Below are positions 24,954 to 37,800 of a DNA stretch of 64,000 nucleotides, piece after piece. Position numbers and translations under genes: made by a program. The stretch covers positions 193,943,604 to 194,007,603 of the forward strand of contig NC_092520.1 of NCBI RefSeq assembly GCF_037038585.1, written 5' to 3'. The number at the start of each line of letters is the position of its first letter. Position 1 is the stretch's first letter. This stretch comes from Patagioenas fasciata (Eukaryota > Chordata > Aves > Columbiformes > Columbidae). A model generated the notes under the pieces. That model worked only from the letters and a program-made list of their open reading frames with translations, did no database searches and was not told the origin of the DNA.

Positions 24954-25500
24954 GCGAGGGCCGCCCCGGGCAGCAGGACAGCCCCGGCTAGCGAAGCGGG
25001 GCCAGGGCCGCCCCCGCCTCTCCCCGCTTCGCGGCCCGTCGCGCTCCCGTGACGTCGGCGGCGCCGAGCGCAGGCGGGCCGCGCTGGGGGAAGCTGCGGG
25101 CGCGGGACCTGCTGCCGCCGGGCCCGGGGGAGCCGCCGCAGGTAGGGCGGGGGGCGCTGGGGCGGGGCTGCCGGGCCCCCGGGACAGGAGCGGGCGGGGG
25201 GTGGCGGGGCTGCCCCGCGGGGTGCGGGGTTTTGCGGGTGGTGCTGCTGCTGCCTGCCTGCCCCGGCCAGGCGCAGCTGGACGCGGTTCTCAGGTGGGCC
25301 CAGCCTGACTCGCAGGGTGAGCCCCGCCGCCGGCAGCCCCCCCGGGGGTGCTGGATCCCCCGCCCCGGCCGGTGGGTGCTGCGGAGCCGGTCCTGCGCAG
25401 CCCCGCACCATCAGCACCTGCATCTTCTCACCCGCATCTCCCCGCTCTCAGGTGGCCCCGCAGCTCCTGCGGAGGTGGCTGATGTCTCCCGAGAAGAGCC
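24954..25500 (+). promoter_or_regulatory. CpG island, likely TUBGCP6 promoter and 5' UTR exon
   Basis: GC content and CpG frequency are very high, with many G/C runs. A CREB/ATF-like TGACGTC lies at 25050-25056. A plausible non-coding exon ends at CCGCCGCAG|GTAGGG (25141/25142), and the coding exon begins after an acceptor at 25788. This fits a spliced 5' UTR. No TATA box is evident. HDAC10 ends about 2 kb upstream on the same strand, so this island serves TUBGCP6; antisense initiation cannot be judged. Confidence 0.72.
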
Positions 25501-25796
25501 ACAGTGGTAAAGCTTTTGGAGGTGTCCCCAGATGAATCCTGTGCTAGAACAGGACAGTCTTCTCTGTTCTATTTCAGTCTGTCAGGCAATATCAGACTTC
25601 TGGAATTAAGCTTGCACCACCATTGGTTTGCTTGCAATCAAAGTCGTGGTGTTATTTTTGTAGCTCATGTCCTAAATACATGGTAGGTCAGTTTTCTTCT
25701 CTCTCATTTTGGGCCCTGTCAGTTTAAGTTAAAATGTACTCGCCAGTTTCTCATATGTATGTTTCTTTCTTTTCCTGATATTTTTCAGATCTCCAC

Positions 25797-25898
25797 ATGA
25801 AACCAGAGACCCAGGCTGTAACTGCTGTAGCGCGACAATTTGGTTTGAGATGGAGAGCATTACGCAGTTGTTCAATGATCTGTGCGAGGCACACTTGA
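25797..25898 (+). other. Overlapping upstream ORF in the TUBGCP6 leader
   Basis: Within the first coding exon (acceptor at 25787-25788) an ATG at 25797 opens a 33-codon frame ending TGA at 25896-25898. It lies 53 nt upstream of the TUBGCP6 ATG and is out of frame, so it overlaps the main start by 49 nt. Its context is weak (C at -3, A at +4), whereas the main ATG has G at -3 and G at +4. Leaky scanning would let ribosomes reach the main start; reduced translation is possible. Confidence 0.6.
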
Positions 25899-28800
25899 CA
25901 GGTTTGCCATGGAAGGTCCACCTGGGCAGGCGGAAGATCAGCAAGAGAAGGGCTAAGCAAAGTCTGAAAAGGGTTGCTTATAATGCCCTGTTCATGAACC
26001 TTTTTCAAGATGAGGCTCGTAAGCTGCAATCAAATGTTTCCAGGCTTCCAGTAAAAAACAAAATTTTGATGTTGTCTTTCAACTTGAGAGTTGGTGGCCT
26101 AGGTGCACAAGCAGATAGACTGGAGAATCTTGTAGAGGAACTGGAAACAGCTGAGTGCTTACCATTTACTGAAGTTAATTCTGTCTTGGATCTCTTAGTA
26201 CAGCTTGCTGGAACAGGGCCTCCTCAGCTCGTACCGCAAAAAAAGGACTATTTTCTGAACAACAAGCATGTTGGGAGAAACGTAAAATATCAGGGTTATG
26301 ATTATTATGACGTGAGCGTATTTGAAGCTGATATACAATCTCTCATAACAAATGAAGAATGTCAGTTCAATGACACAATTCAAAAGACTCTTCAGATAAT
26401 GGAGGCTGCACCTGGCACTGGACTCCCTGCCATAGGGCTGTTCTCACAGAACTGTCCTGCTGGTGACAAGTTTGAGAAAGAAACGCGGGTCTCGCTCTTC
26501 GGTGCTCTAGTCCATAGCCGTACGTATGATATGGACATCAAGTTGGATTTACCACCTGTGCCTGACAATGCAGATTTGTCTGGACTTGCAATTAAAGTAT
26601 GGTATCATTTGTTCTGGCCTCAGAATGTATGCATGCTTTCAATGTGCTGCTTTGAAACTACAGTTTAAAATATAGGTAGTCCTTTCATTTGTAATAGAAG
26701 CATGACAGTGTTGGAATTTAAGATGCAGCAGGGATCCTCTTCTTTGTTGAGAACCAGATAGATAAGCTTTTTTTGGGGGGGGTACAACAAACCTTGGTCT
26801 TGTCCTATAACTGGGTAAAAGAACATCACGTGGCCATAGTCTTTATGATAAAGTTGAGCCATCAGCGATATCTGTGCCTTACCCAGCCTAGTGTGTGTAT
26901 CGAACTCCATTGTGTTGTTGCTTATTTGTTACTGCTCAGCTTGACTGCGTAAACATTCTTGTCTGAATGTATGTTGTGCTGTTCAGATTACATTACCTAA
27001 CTTGCATTTCCTTCTTGGCTTGTTAATATCTTAAACCATCTTTTTCAGTTATTCTATTTCATTGAACCTTCTAGTTCCCACTGTCCTTTTACATTTTCAG
27101 TGTGTTCAGTTTCTGCTGTATCTTTTTTTCCTTTTTGCTGTGTTATATTCTTGTAGAGGTACTAGATAAACTTGTTTGTTTTTCTTTCTTCCCATTTTTA
27201 CTGTAGGTGGGCAGATTTTTTTTTATTTCTGTACTTCTAATAATTACTTTGTTCCCTCTACTTAACATATGGATAGCTCTTGCAGTTCCCTTAACTCAGA
27301 TCTTAACTGAAACTTGAAGGCAGACACATTAAGAAAGAAAACCCCTCTGCCATTCAGTGTGCACATATGACTGTAAATTGTAACCAAGGGGAGACAGAAC
27401 CTTTCTGAATAAACACTGTACTCTTTCCGTCACAGTGGAAGATTTGAGATTTCTTGAAGAACATGCTGCATTTTATGTGGCTGTGATTGTCTTGCACTAA
27501 AAGTGGATACTATTCTGTACGTGTAACTCCTGTTGAAAGGGAGCTGAGGATGTGGCAGATACGCTGTTTGGACACCTGCAGACTTGCTGCACATGAATAA
27601 ACATAAGGGATCAAACTGTATTATTAGTCATAGTTAACAAAATGTTTACAAAGTTGAAGAATTACAGCCTGAATCATTTGTTCAAATGACATAATGAGCA
27701 GTATGATTTTGTTAGTGTTACATGTTGTTGAAAATCCAGGATTCAGATTCTAAATTTTTAGAACTATATGCTTACCAAAGAAGTTTCAGTTTTGACGTCA
27801 ACAAACTTCGTATATTATTTTGACAGTGATTGTTGTTTTGTGTGTACCTGTAGAGACTTGGCAAATGAAGAGTGTTCTTAGGAAAAACTTAAAAGAGATG
27901 TAAAAGGGGGATGGACAACACTGGTAGAGTCATGTAGTTACTTGATCACGAATGATGACAGAACATCTTCTCCATCAACATATTTTTCTTCAGTAAAATG
28001 TTTTCATATACAACATTCGAACTTTCTCTGACAGGTTCCTCAGAGTATAGACCAGTCAGAAGATGAGGGATTCCAGTCAGCATCCAATCTGACTCCTGAT
28101 TCTCAGTCAGAGCCCAGCATGACTCCGGACATAGACCTGTGGGATGCGGTGCTCACGTATGGACCCAGCAAACGAAGATGTTGGGAAAGAATTGGATAGT
28201 ATGTGTCTGAGGTTACTGGCAAACTTAGTGTGCATCATGTGCAAAAGTATGGAGGTGAATTTCATCCTAGTTCCACGTGACCTCACTATAAGAACTGTGC
28301 ATATTTAATTCACATAATTAAATGCTGCATTAATGACTGAGAAGGGAATAAAGGTCATGTAGGTGCAACAAACTGTTTCATAGGAAGAGATAAAATCATA
28401 TTTTTCAAACACTGAGGGGATTATGGAAGCACTTGCTGTCTGTGTGAAATGAACATTTTTCTAACGACTCTGACTTCGTATGTGCTATGCACTTTATCTC
28501 AGTCTAAAAAGATTCCATATTTTCAGTTTCAGAAGAGGCCACAAATGAAGCTGGTAGTTCTCTGGCAAGATTTCTGAATCTGATGTCCAAATGATGTACC
28601 TGTTTCTTCACTGTACTGAGTTTGGGCTACAGTTTCACTGACTGAATGCACATTCTCTTGAAAATGTACTGTCTTACTAGTAGCTTTTTCTGTGGTCAAT
28701 ACTGGCCATGTAAAATTCTGAAATGCCTTTTTTTCTTTAAGACATATATTTATTTTCATATAATCACCTTGTAACATTGTGTTTACTCTGACACAGCCCA

Positions 28801-31800
28801 CCTGGTAAAAAAGAGGAACCGTACCTTACTGAAGCCGGGAGAGAAGCTTTTGACAAATTTTACAAACTTCGAGAAGGGGAGTTGCAGCTGTTCAGTAATA
28901 CTGTGCTTCAGCTTCCACAGCTCGTGCTTATGAAGGAACCTGAACTGGTTAAGGATGTCTTGAATGTCCTCATTGGTGTGGTATCCACTACATTTTCACT
29001 CAATCAGGTATGGAAGATTTTTAGCTGCATGTTTTAGTTGCATCCTTTTCCTGTTTTTTTTTTGTAGAGGTTTCCTCTTCAATAGACATATTTCTTCTGA
29101 GATATTGCAGCTGTGGGTGCTGTTCAAAGGTTGAGTGTGACCCAACAGAAGTAAAACAGTATTTACATATTGCAATAATTATGTTATTGCAACAGGCTAA
29201 GGGTATTTGTAGCTCTCGAAGTGAGAATAGGTTAAGGAGTGCCTGAAAATAGATGTGTAAATAGTTTTGTAGATTGGATTTTATTTAAAGATTTAGATAA
29301 TGAGTCTTCTTCTATGTATTCGAAAACACCGTTCATACTTGTGAAATTTTGCTACAATTTAATACACTGTCCTAGCTATATTGCCTCAGCCACCAGAGTA
29401 TCTAAACTGAAAATTTGCTGTTACTTTTGTATGTAAATGTTTGCTATTCTAAATCAGAATACAGCTATGAAATATTTGAATCTGCGGGGTTTTTTTCTCT
29501 CTTTATTTTTTTAGGCTGCTCAGACATTTGTGATAAAGGAGGGAGTATATGTGTCTGGAACTTCACCAGAGACAATGCACAACCTGCTCTCCGAAGTTGC
29601 AGAGTATGGAACCTATTACACACGGCTAAGTCGTTTTTCTCTTCAGCCGGTTTTAGATTCTTCTTACAGCAAAGGACTTGTGTTTCAGGTGAACCAATTG
29701 TATTAAATCATCTTGGTTTAATGGGCCAAATATCTTAGGTAGAGAAGGTAACTTTGATTTCATGTAAAGCTGGAATTTCTGCATTCTGCAAAACTGCAAA
29801 GCATTTTAAGTGTAATGCTCATCCCAGGTCAGCAATGAACACTGTGTGTGAAGCCCAGCTCTGTGTGTTTAGGGCTTGCTGGCACTGAAACAAGTGATAA
29901 AAGGTCTTCATTACCTCAAGTGCGATCCGTTCTGTTGAGGACTAAAGGAATATAATATTTAGATGTTTTGAAAACGTTATGTGTTTATACATTAAGATGT
30001 ATAAAATTAAAATACAAGAACTTTCTTGATACATTATGTATATATAGAATATATATTTTAAAAAAATGAGAACTGAAATAGAGCAATATGATATTTCATA
30101 GCTCTAATTACTTTTTCTCAGTTCAGAATTAAGTGCAAATTTTCCCTATCAGTCCTCTGCATATTACGCTGATCTGTATGTACACTGTGTAGTATCAGGT
30201 GATTTCATCTCTTTCTAATGCATAGAATTAAGTTTAAGATTGATTAAAATGTATTCCTTCTGAATATTTGATTTAGAGTAATGTTAATAGAAATTGAATA
30301 AGAAGGTCTCTCTCCTTGTCTTGTTAGAAAAAATTCTAGAGGAGATTTTCCCAGTATCCAGTTTAGGCATGAAAATAAGGAAGCAGGTTGCCCTAGGTTC
30401 ATACGACAGCTGTTAGAGAGTGAGGAGCTCCTCAAGGGGCAATTCAAAGAAGCTGAACCAAGGTGCTTTATTATACTGTGCCTGGGTATGGGCTCTGTGC
30501 ATTGAGTGTATAAAGAGTATAGAGGAGTCACCTGGCTAATTTAAATGTCTGAAGCTGCATTGACTGTCACTTTGGTATATAAGTCTCTCCTACCCACATA
30601 TGCCAATTATTTTAGTAAAGGGTTTGTTTTCAATGCTGATGCAATTCAGGTGAGACATAGATAGACTATTAACTGCTTTAACTGTAAGTCTCTAAATATT
30701 TTCTGTTGATACCAGGCATTCACAAGTGGGCTGAGAAAATATCTTCAGTATTACCGAGCCTGTGTTTTGTCAACACCTCCTACTTTAAGCCTTCTAACAA
30801 TCAGCTTTCTCTTCAGAAAATTAGGTCGTCAGTTGAGGTAAGAGAATAATATTAAATATTTAAGCTTTTCATAGCAGGAAAAAAATGCAATCTATTTCTT
30901 CCTACACTCTGAAAGAGGCAGTGTTACACAGGCATTCTTACATAGTCTTTCAGTATTTTTCCTCTGTTTTAACCAAAAATTTATTTATGCCCAGAAGGTT
31001 TTAGGGAAAACATGTAAGGTCTTTATATTCAGTTTCTTTATTATCCCTGTTATCATTCGGCTGGTACGGTAGGGCGGTTGTAAGATATTCAGCTTTAGCA
31101 AAGTTCACATCACTGTGATCTCAGAGACTTCTGATTAAGATTGTTACGTATGTTTTAATATTGTTTTTTAGGTATTTAGCTGAACTTTGTGGCATAGGAA
31201 CAACAACGCTGGGGATGAGTAGTGGAGCTGCTGCTTCGTTTCCTACGGTGATAATTAATTTGATGTTTTTCTTCTTGGTTTGGGTTACAGTGTTAATATT
31301 CTTCAAAATTAGGTAGGGTTTTATGTAAAATATTTAGTGTTGGTTTCGTTGCTACTGAAGATATGACCTTGGACATCCAGTTAGAATGCCATGACCATTT
31401 CTCCAGATATTTTAAATTTGGACTTTCGTCCTGTGTTTTCAAGTCCTAAAATAAACAAAGGGCCCAAAATATTCCTTGAAGTGCATTTCATTTCATTTCA
31501 TTTCATTTCATTTCATTTCATTTCATTCTAAAGGAGATGTTTGTAACAGGTCAGGTGAACCGAACTCTAATCATACCTGCTTCTCTCCAGTGACTATAAA
31601 GTGAGCTGGAGCTAACGAGCTCAGGTGAAGTGATGGTAACTGCACACAGCCAGAGGAAGTGAGATGGATCCTGTCTTCTGTGTCTTGTGAAACATGTAAA
31701 GCTGTGTATTTATGAGTCTTTTGTTATTAAAGTTGTAGTGAAGTTTGCCTAATATTATAGTATTTTTCCATCCTTTAGGGTGTTAAATTGCTTTCCTATC

Positions 31801-34800
31801 TATACAAAGAGGCTCTCAACAATTGTAGCAACGAACATTATCCAGTTCTGCTGTCTTTGTTGAAGACAAGCTGTGAACCGTACACAAGGTGTGTTCATAC
31901 TGTTCTCTGCATAATTGTGTTTCAGAGCAGCTCTGATTCAGTAACCTGGTAAATAACTCTGCTAATTTAACAATGGCTTTTAACATTTTCAGAGAAAATA
32001 GAAGATGTGGCTGTATCTGCAAAATACTTATTAAAATCAATTCATTTTTTTGAATCCTTCTTTCCCTCTCATTTCCAGCTCAGTAACATCATAAGGATTT
32101 TATGTGTGACTAGTTTAGTAAATAAATACATGCAAATAAGACTTCTTGCTGCTGGTCCTGGAGATTCATATTGGAATATAAGACTCAGATCAACTTCTGT
32201 TTTTTTCTCCTCATACCGGTAGTAAAATCCTGAAACTGGTAACTAAAAGGTTTCTCTTGGTGTTGCACAAACCAAGAAAGCCCATGCTTATTTCCACTGT
32301 CTTTTGATTGTGGGCTTTTCAGTAAGCAAAAATTTTTTTTAAATATTTTTTTCATTAAGTAGCTGTAATTGACTAACAGTAGGAGGTAGAGTTCCCTGGA
32401 TTGCAACAGTTTTGTTAAACAGTGCACATCAATTTAGAAATCGTTAGTTTATACACTTCTGAAGAGATGCTATATTTTTCTAAATAACTATTTATAGGTA
32501 TTTTAGCTGCAGTCTATTGTCCGTTTACAGTGATTTTTCATAGATCTAATGATACTTGAAAGAGAAAACCAAAATCTGTCAAAGTGCTCAAAATTTTAGA
32601 TTCCTCTGCTGGCCACCCTTCATGTTTTTTGTTCCTTCTACACAGAATGTTCTTCAGAGAAATTTAATTTCAGATTTACCTGAAGACTCATTGAAATATC
32701 TTCACAGCTCCTGCCCTGCCATTTATAGGAGGCAGTCACATTTCTGAAGTACCAAGAGCAGGATGTCGTGGCATCACAAGGAACCTAAAAAATATGAAAG
32801 TGTGCTTACTAGTATGAGATACTTACAGCATTGACTCCTAAATTTCTAGCAAATCTCTATCAAAACATCAATCATATACGATCAGGGCTGCTGTGGAACG
32901 AGGCCTCCCTTATCTGCAGAAAGTGTTATCCCGCTCATTTATGAACCTGAACGAAATTAAATAATAGAAATTGTTGCTTAAATCACAGAAACATCAGATG
33001 TAACACTTCAATTTAAAGGTCTTTAAATTTTTACTTACAACCTCAAAATCGAACAGTGGTTCCTATGCTAAATGCTTCCAGTTTGTTATATTGACCCAAC
33101 ATCTAGAAAGAGTGTTAGAATTGCCACTAGTAAGAAAAGCAAATGTTAACTTCAAGGTGCTTTGAGCCTTTTTATCTATAGCTTCAGATGACTGTAGTTT
33201 TTTGCTTCTTCAAAAGTTTGGTTTCGCATGAAGGAAATAGGAAAAGCATGAATAAATATTCCGAAACAGTCGTTCTCATTATTGCTTGTATATTAAAAAT
33301 GTCCCTAGGTCCAAGGGAAAAGTGCTCGGTATTGCATCTTTGGTTTATACCCTTTCAGTTTCTCCCTGCTAAAGTTACCTCGTCTTAAAATATATCCTTC
33401 CTCCTTATCTCTCCCTATGCTTTTGATGTGCTGCAAAGATTTCCAGAAATGTTTAATATGTACTTAGTAAATTAATAGACAGAAATAAAAAGATTGTTTT
33501 AATTGAGGCAATGTTCTTTCATATTAACTATTTGTTGCTGAAATGTGTATCTTTAAATACTTAGTTGCTGGTTTTTATCCTGCCTATAGCTTGTGTGTTT
33601 TGCTGTTTTAAAGAATATACTTACTGTTTGGTTATAACAGTTGAGAAGACAAGAGGGTTGATTTTCAATATCATACAATATTTTTTAGATTTATCTATGA
33701 TTGGGTATACAGTGGTGTATTCAGAGACGTTTATGGAGAATTTATGATCCAGGTGAATGAGGATTATCTTTGCTTCAGAGGTACAGTATGTATATGGAAC
33801 ATTTCTAATTTACATAATTTGTGCTGTTAATTAAATAATTAAAACCACATACTTACATCTTTTTGTTTGATACGTAGATAAACATTACTGGACTCATGGC
33901 TATGTTTTGATTTCAAAAGAAGTAGAAGATTGTGTCCCTGTGTTTCTTAAACATATTGCCAATGATGTATACATATGCGGGAAAACCATAAACTTGCTGA
34001 AATTGTGCTGTCCTAGGGTAAGTTTGGTTTTGGTTCCTTCCTGTTACATTGAGAAAATCATGTCTCTTTAGAGCAGGTTTCTAGGTTTTCACCCAGTTCA
34101 CTGCTTTATTGAAAACCAGTATTGCGTAAGTAGGATGTTGATTCACGAAAAGCAGTTACTTGCTCTCACATACCTGGTAGCTGATTATTCGCTCTGCTTG
34201 CTAACACCTCACTGCAGAAATATTATTTTTTAACAGCATCAAACTTATCGTATCCAATGCATGTTCTGTATTTATTTTCCTTTGTATTGAAAGCAGAAAT
34301 GTTTTAGGCTTCCAAGCAAGTGCCTTCCATTTTTCATGTAACTCACACTACTATAATATTTTTGAGTTTAAAAATTCCTCACCAGGTCTTGACTCAGTTC
34401 TGCAAAGCTCTTGTATTTCATCTCCATCACTGCACTTCCAGAAAGTGCTTAAATAGTTCTGTTTATTCATATTTTGCAGAATGAGTTTTGTCCTTGATAA
34501 GAAAAACATGTTAAACTACTTTGTGTCTTCCCTCTTCTCAATATGTGTCTAACAACGAAACAACCACAGAGGTGTCTGATGTCTGTCACACTCTTTCCCA
34601 AGTAACTGGTATGCTCTTTCTTTTTAGGGTCAGAGCTGCCCAGTCTTCACAGAGCTGAGCAGTTCAATATCGAATATCTGATATCAGGCGTAAGCATAGT
34701 ATCTCAAATGAGATAACCCTCTGCTGGTTCTCCAGAATCTGCTCTGATAAGCATTCTCACACTTGTAGTTCTGGGCTTTTTGTAAAAAAAAAAAAAGTGT

Positions 34801-37800
34801 TAGTCATCATTGCCATTATAAATTACAGCTTTATCAGTCACTAACACGGTATCTTAATAGACAGAACATTCCCCTAGGATGTGGGGCACCCAGGTTTGAT
34901 CGTCCATCTGTCTGAGAGTGCCAGTCACATTTCATCCCTCTCCATGATAGTGCCCTGAACAGCTTGTCCCTTTTGCTGGGGCTGACACAGGCCCAGGAAT
35001 GCAGCTCTGGGCATCCCGTCTTCTGGCTCTTACCAGCAGACTGGGGAAGCCAGGGTGAGCGTGCTTGTGCCTGCCTTTTGTTTTCTTTTTACTTTTAAAC
35101 TCATCTGGTTTCTGCACTGAGTGGAACAGCTTCAGAGTTTTGAGGGGTTGAAGTGGAGCAGAAAGACCCAAGTTATTTAGCTTAGAGAACAGCTGCTCTG
35201 TGATGTGCATGGACCGGATTTTTGAGAGTTACATCTTGTGTAGAGCTCTCTCCCGTGGTTGTGTGTTAGTTCTGCTCCAGACAGGTCCTATTAAGTGGGC
35301 ATCTCCAGGGCATGTAAGTGAATAAAACCTAACTTTTGGTGGGAGGGATGCATTCAGTGGTGAGTTACCCAGGCTCGGTTAATTTGGATATTCAGAAAAG
35401 CAAAATTTTAGGCATTTAACACTTGAACATTTAACATTTTACTAGTATAAATGTTATATGTCAGATTTTGGATATGTGTCCAATGCAGTGGGAAAGAGGG
35501 GACACTGAGAATTTGACCTGTGATCCACATTCTGGAACATTATACCTCTGTCTCCTACTTGGAATGATAAAAATGCTAAAACCAATTATATTATGAAAAA
35601 CTTAAATCCTGTGTGGAGGCTTGTTTCGGTATCTTGAAGCATTGCTAAGTTAAAAAAAAAACAACGTCAGTTCATAATCTCATATTTTAAAATCTTAAAA
35701 ATGCGTTTACAAGGAAATTTCTCATTTTTCAGCATTATATATGTTGGTCAGATATACCTGTTCCCCGGATTTCAGTCATTTTTTCACTTGAGGAGCTGAA
35801 AGAAATAGAGAGAGATTGTGCAGTGTATGTAGGTCGAATGGAGAGAATTGCCCGGTACAGTTCCATAAGCAAGGAGGAAAAGGTAAATGAATAAAAGAAT
35901 AAAGACCTTATTGTTGGCATTTTTTTTTTAATACTAATTTTTCTTTTTTGTTGTAACTTCGAAAGAATTTGTATTCATGCTCAGAATTTTTTCATTGATC
36001 GATTGCTGTTTGAATTGTTATCGCAACAAATAAACTTATGTAATATAACTTTTGAAAGTGTAGGTGGTCTATTGGCATTTGTTGGCATTTTCATATATTG
36101 AATGAGTTTTGGTCCTCCATTGTAGTTCTTTGCAGCAGCAGATTTGCCCTCCCAGTTGTTAGATTCTAATTTATCAAATGTGACATGCTAATTAGTAACC
36201 AGATAAGACTCTTTTTGTAATTTGCATAGCTAATTATTTTTTCAGAACTCTTTTAACTATAAAGACATTTCCGTCTCTCAGATGCTCTCAATATCGTGTG
36301 TATATGTCAGATGGATTTTGTTTGCTGTAAGGTCTGACATATTAACTTTAAATGTTATAGACTTCCAATTTAATTGTTTTATTCATGTTTCTGTACTGTA
36401 ACCATAGATTAATAACCATTATGAAGCATACACCTGTCTTTGCAACGGTGTATTTTCAAGTCTAAAATAATAGAAAGAAGTCCCATCTGTATTTTGTTTG
36501 GTTATTTTTTTTAAGGATCTGCGCATGGAAATAGCCAGACAAGAATTAATTGCTCATGCTCGAGAAACTGCTAGCAAAGTGCTGAAGGCCATTAATGGTG
36601 AGTTGCGGTGGTGGTTCCTGTGTTTTCTAGTGGGTTTTTAATGTAAACTAACAATATCTTTACTGTAATACAGATCGACAAATATCAGAACGGATGGCTT
36701 TGGATGCGAAGAAACGGGAACAGTTTCAGAAGCTGAAGGAGCAATTTGCAAAAGACCAAGAGGTATTTCTGTGCTTGTTTCTAAAAGCCAGCTGTATTTC
36801 TTAGGCAAGTAAAGATATCTTGATTTATTGTACTGAAGCTGAATGAGTAGCTCCTGGGATGCAAATAAGAACTTATTGCAGATGTGTGTTACGACTGGTA
36901 TTGAGAGCGGCTTTTAAAAGTTTTAAATATTTATGCAGCGTCGCCTTGCAATAAAGCAAGAGGAGATTGATGATGATTTCAGCTATGCCCGAGAGCTCAG
37001 AGAGAGAGAAAAAAGACTGAAAGCTTTAGAAGAAGAACTGGAAAAAAAGGCAAGGTAAATGTATCTGGGTAGTCTTCCAAAGCTTAGATACTCCAAAACT
37101 ATCACAAGACCTCAAGAAAAATTATTGTATATTAAAATTTATAGTACTAGCAGTTTCCAGACATTGGTCTACAAGGGTAATGTTTGCAGTTAAAAGATGG
37201 ATGTGAGGATTTTTGGTAATCCATGAGCAATTTTGTGATTTAGGAATGGTTAGTGGCCCAAAAATCTGGGACCCAGTGATTTGCACCAACCCCATCCAGT
37301 CTGGATTTTGTTATGATCAGAGTTTGAGGAAAAAATTTAACTACGTCTTACAATTAGAAGCTGAGTCCACAGCAAAAATGGTCAAATGTACGTCAAAGGA
37401 GAAGTACAAAGCAGATGGAGGAATTCGGTTGATAATTATTTGAATTGCTCTTGTTGTGCGTCTAGTTGTATTTCACATCTGTTATACCTAAAAATACTGA
37501 AGAGAAATGAGTGACGTACTAAGAATAGTTACAAAAATAGATACTGACTAAGAATACAGTCCTTTTGTCTTTGCCTGTGTCTTCTCTGTGATTGAAGCCT
37601 CTGGCTTCTACTTAAGATGCTTCTGAGTTCTGAAGTGCTAAAAGGTCTTAATCTTTAGAACACAAGATGAAAATCAGTATGCAAAAATCTGTAACGTAGC
37701 TTTATTTTTAATTTCATTTAGGCAAGAATTAATTGACCATTATAGCAAACTTTCTGATGATGCAGCCCGTAGGGAACAAAGAGCATTATGGAAAATCCAG

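Noticed and set aside
24778-25510. Long Gly/Arg/Pro-rich frames over the TUBGCP6 CpG island.
   Set aside because: High GC content depletes stop codons; the frames begin inside a CR1 fragment and continue into promoter DNA, with no conserved protein.
37213-37443. A 76-codon frame in a TUBGCP6 intron.
   Set aside because: It lies wholly between two exons whose phases join perfectly without it and resembles no known GCP6 segment.
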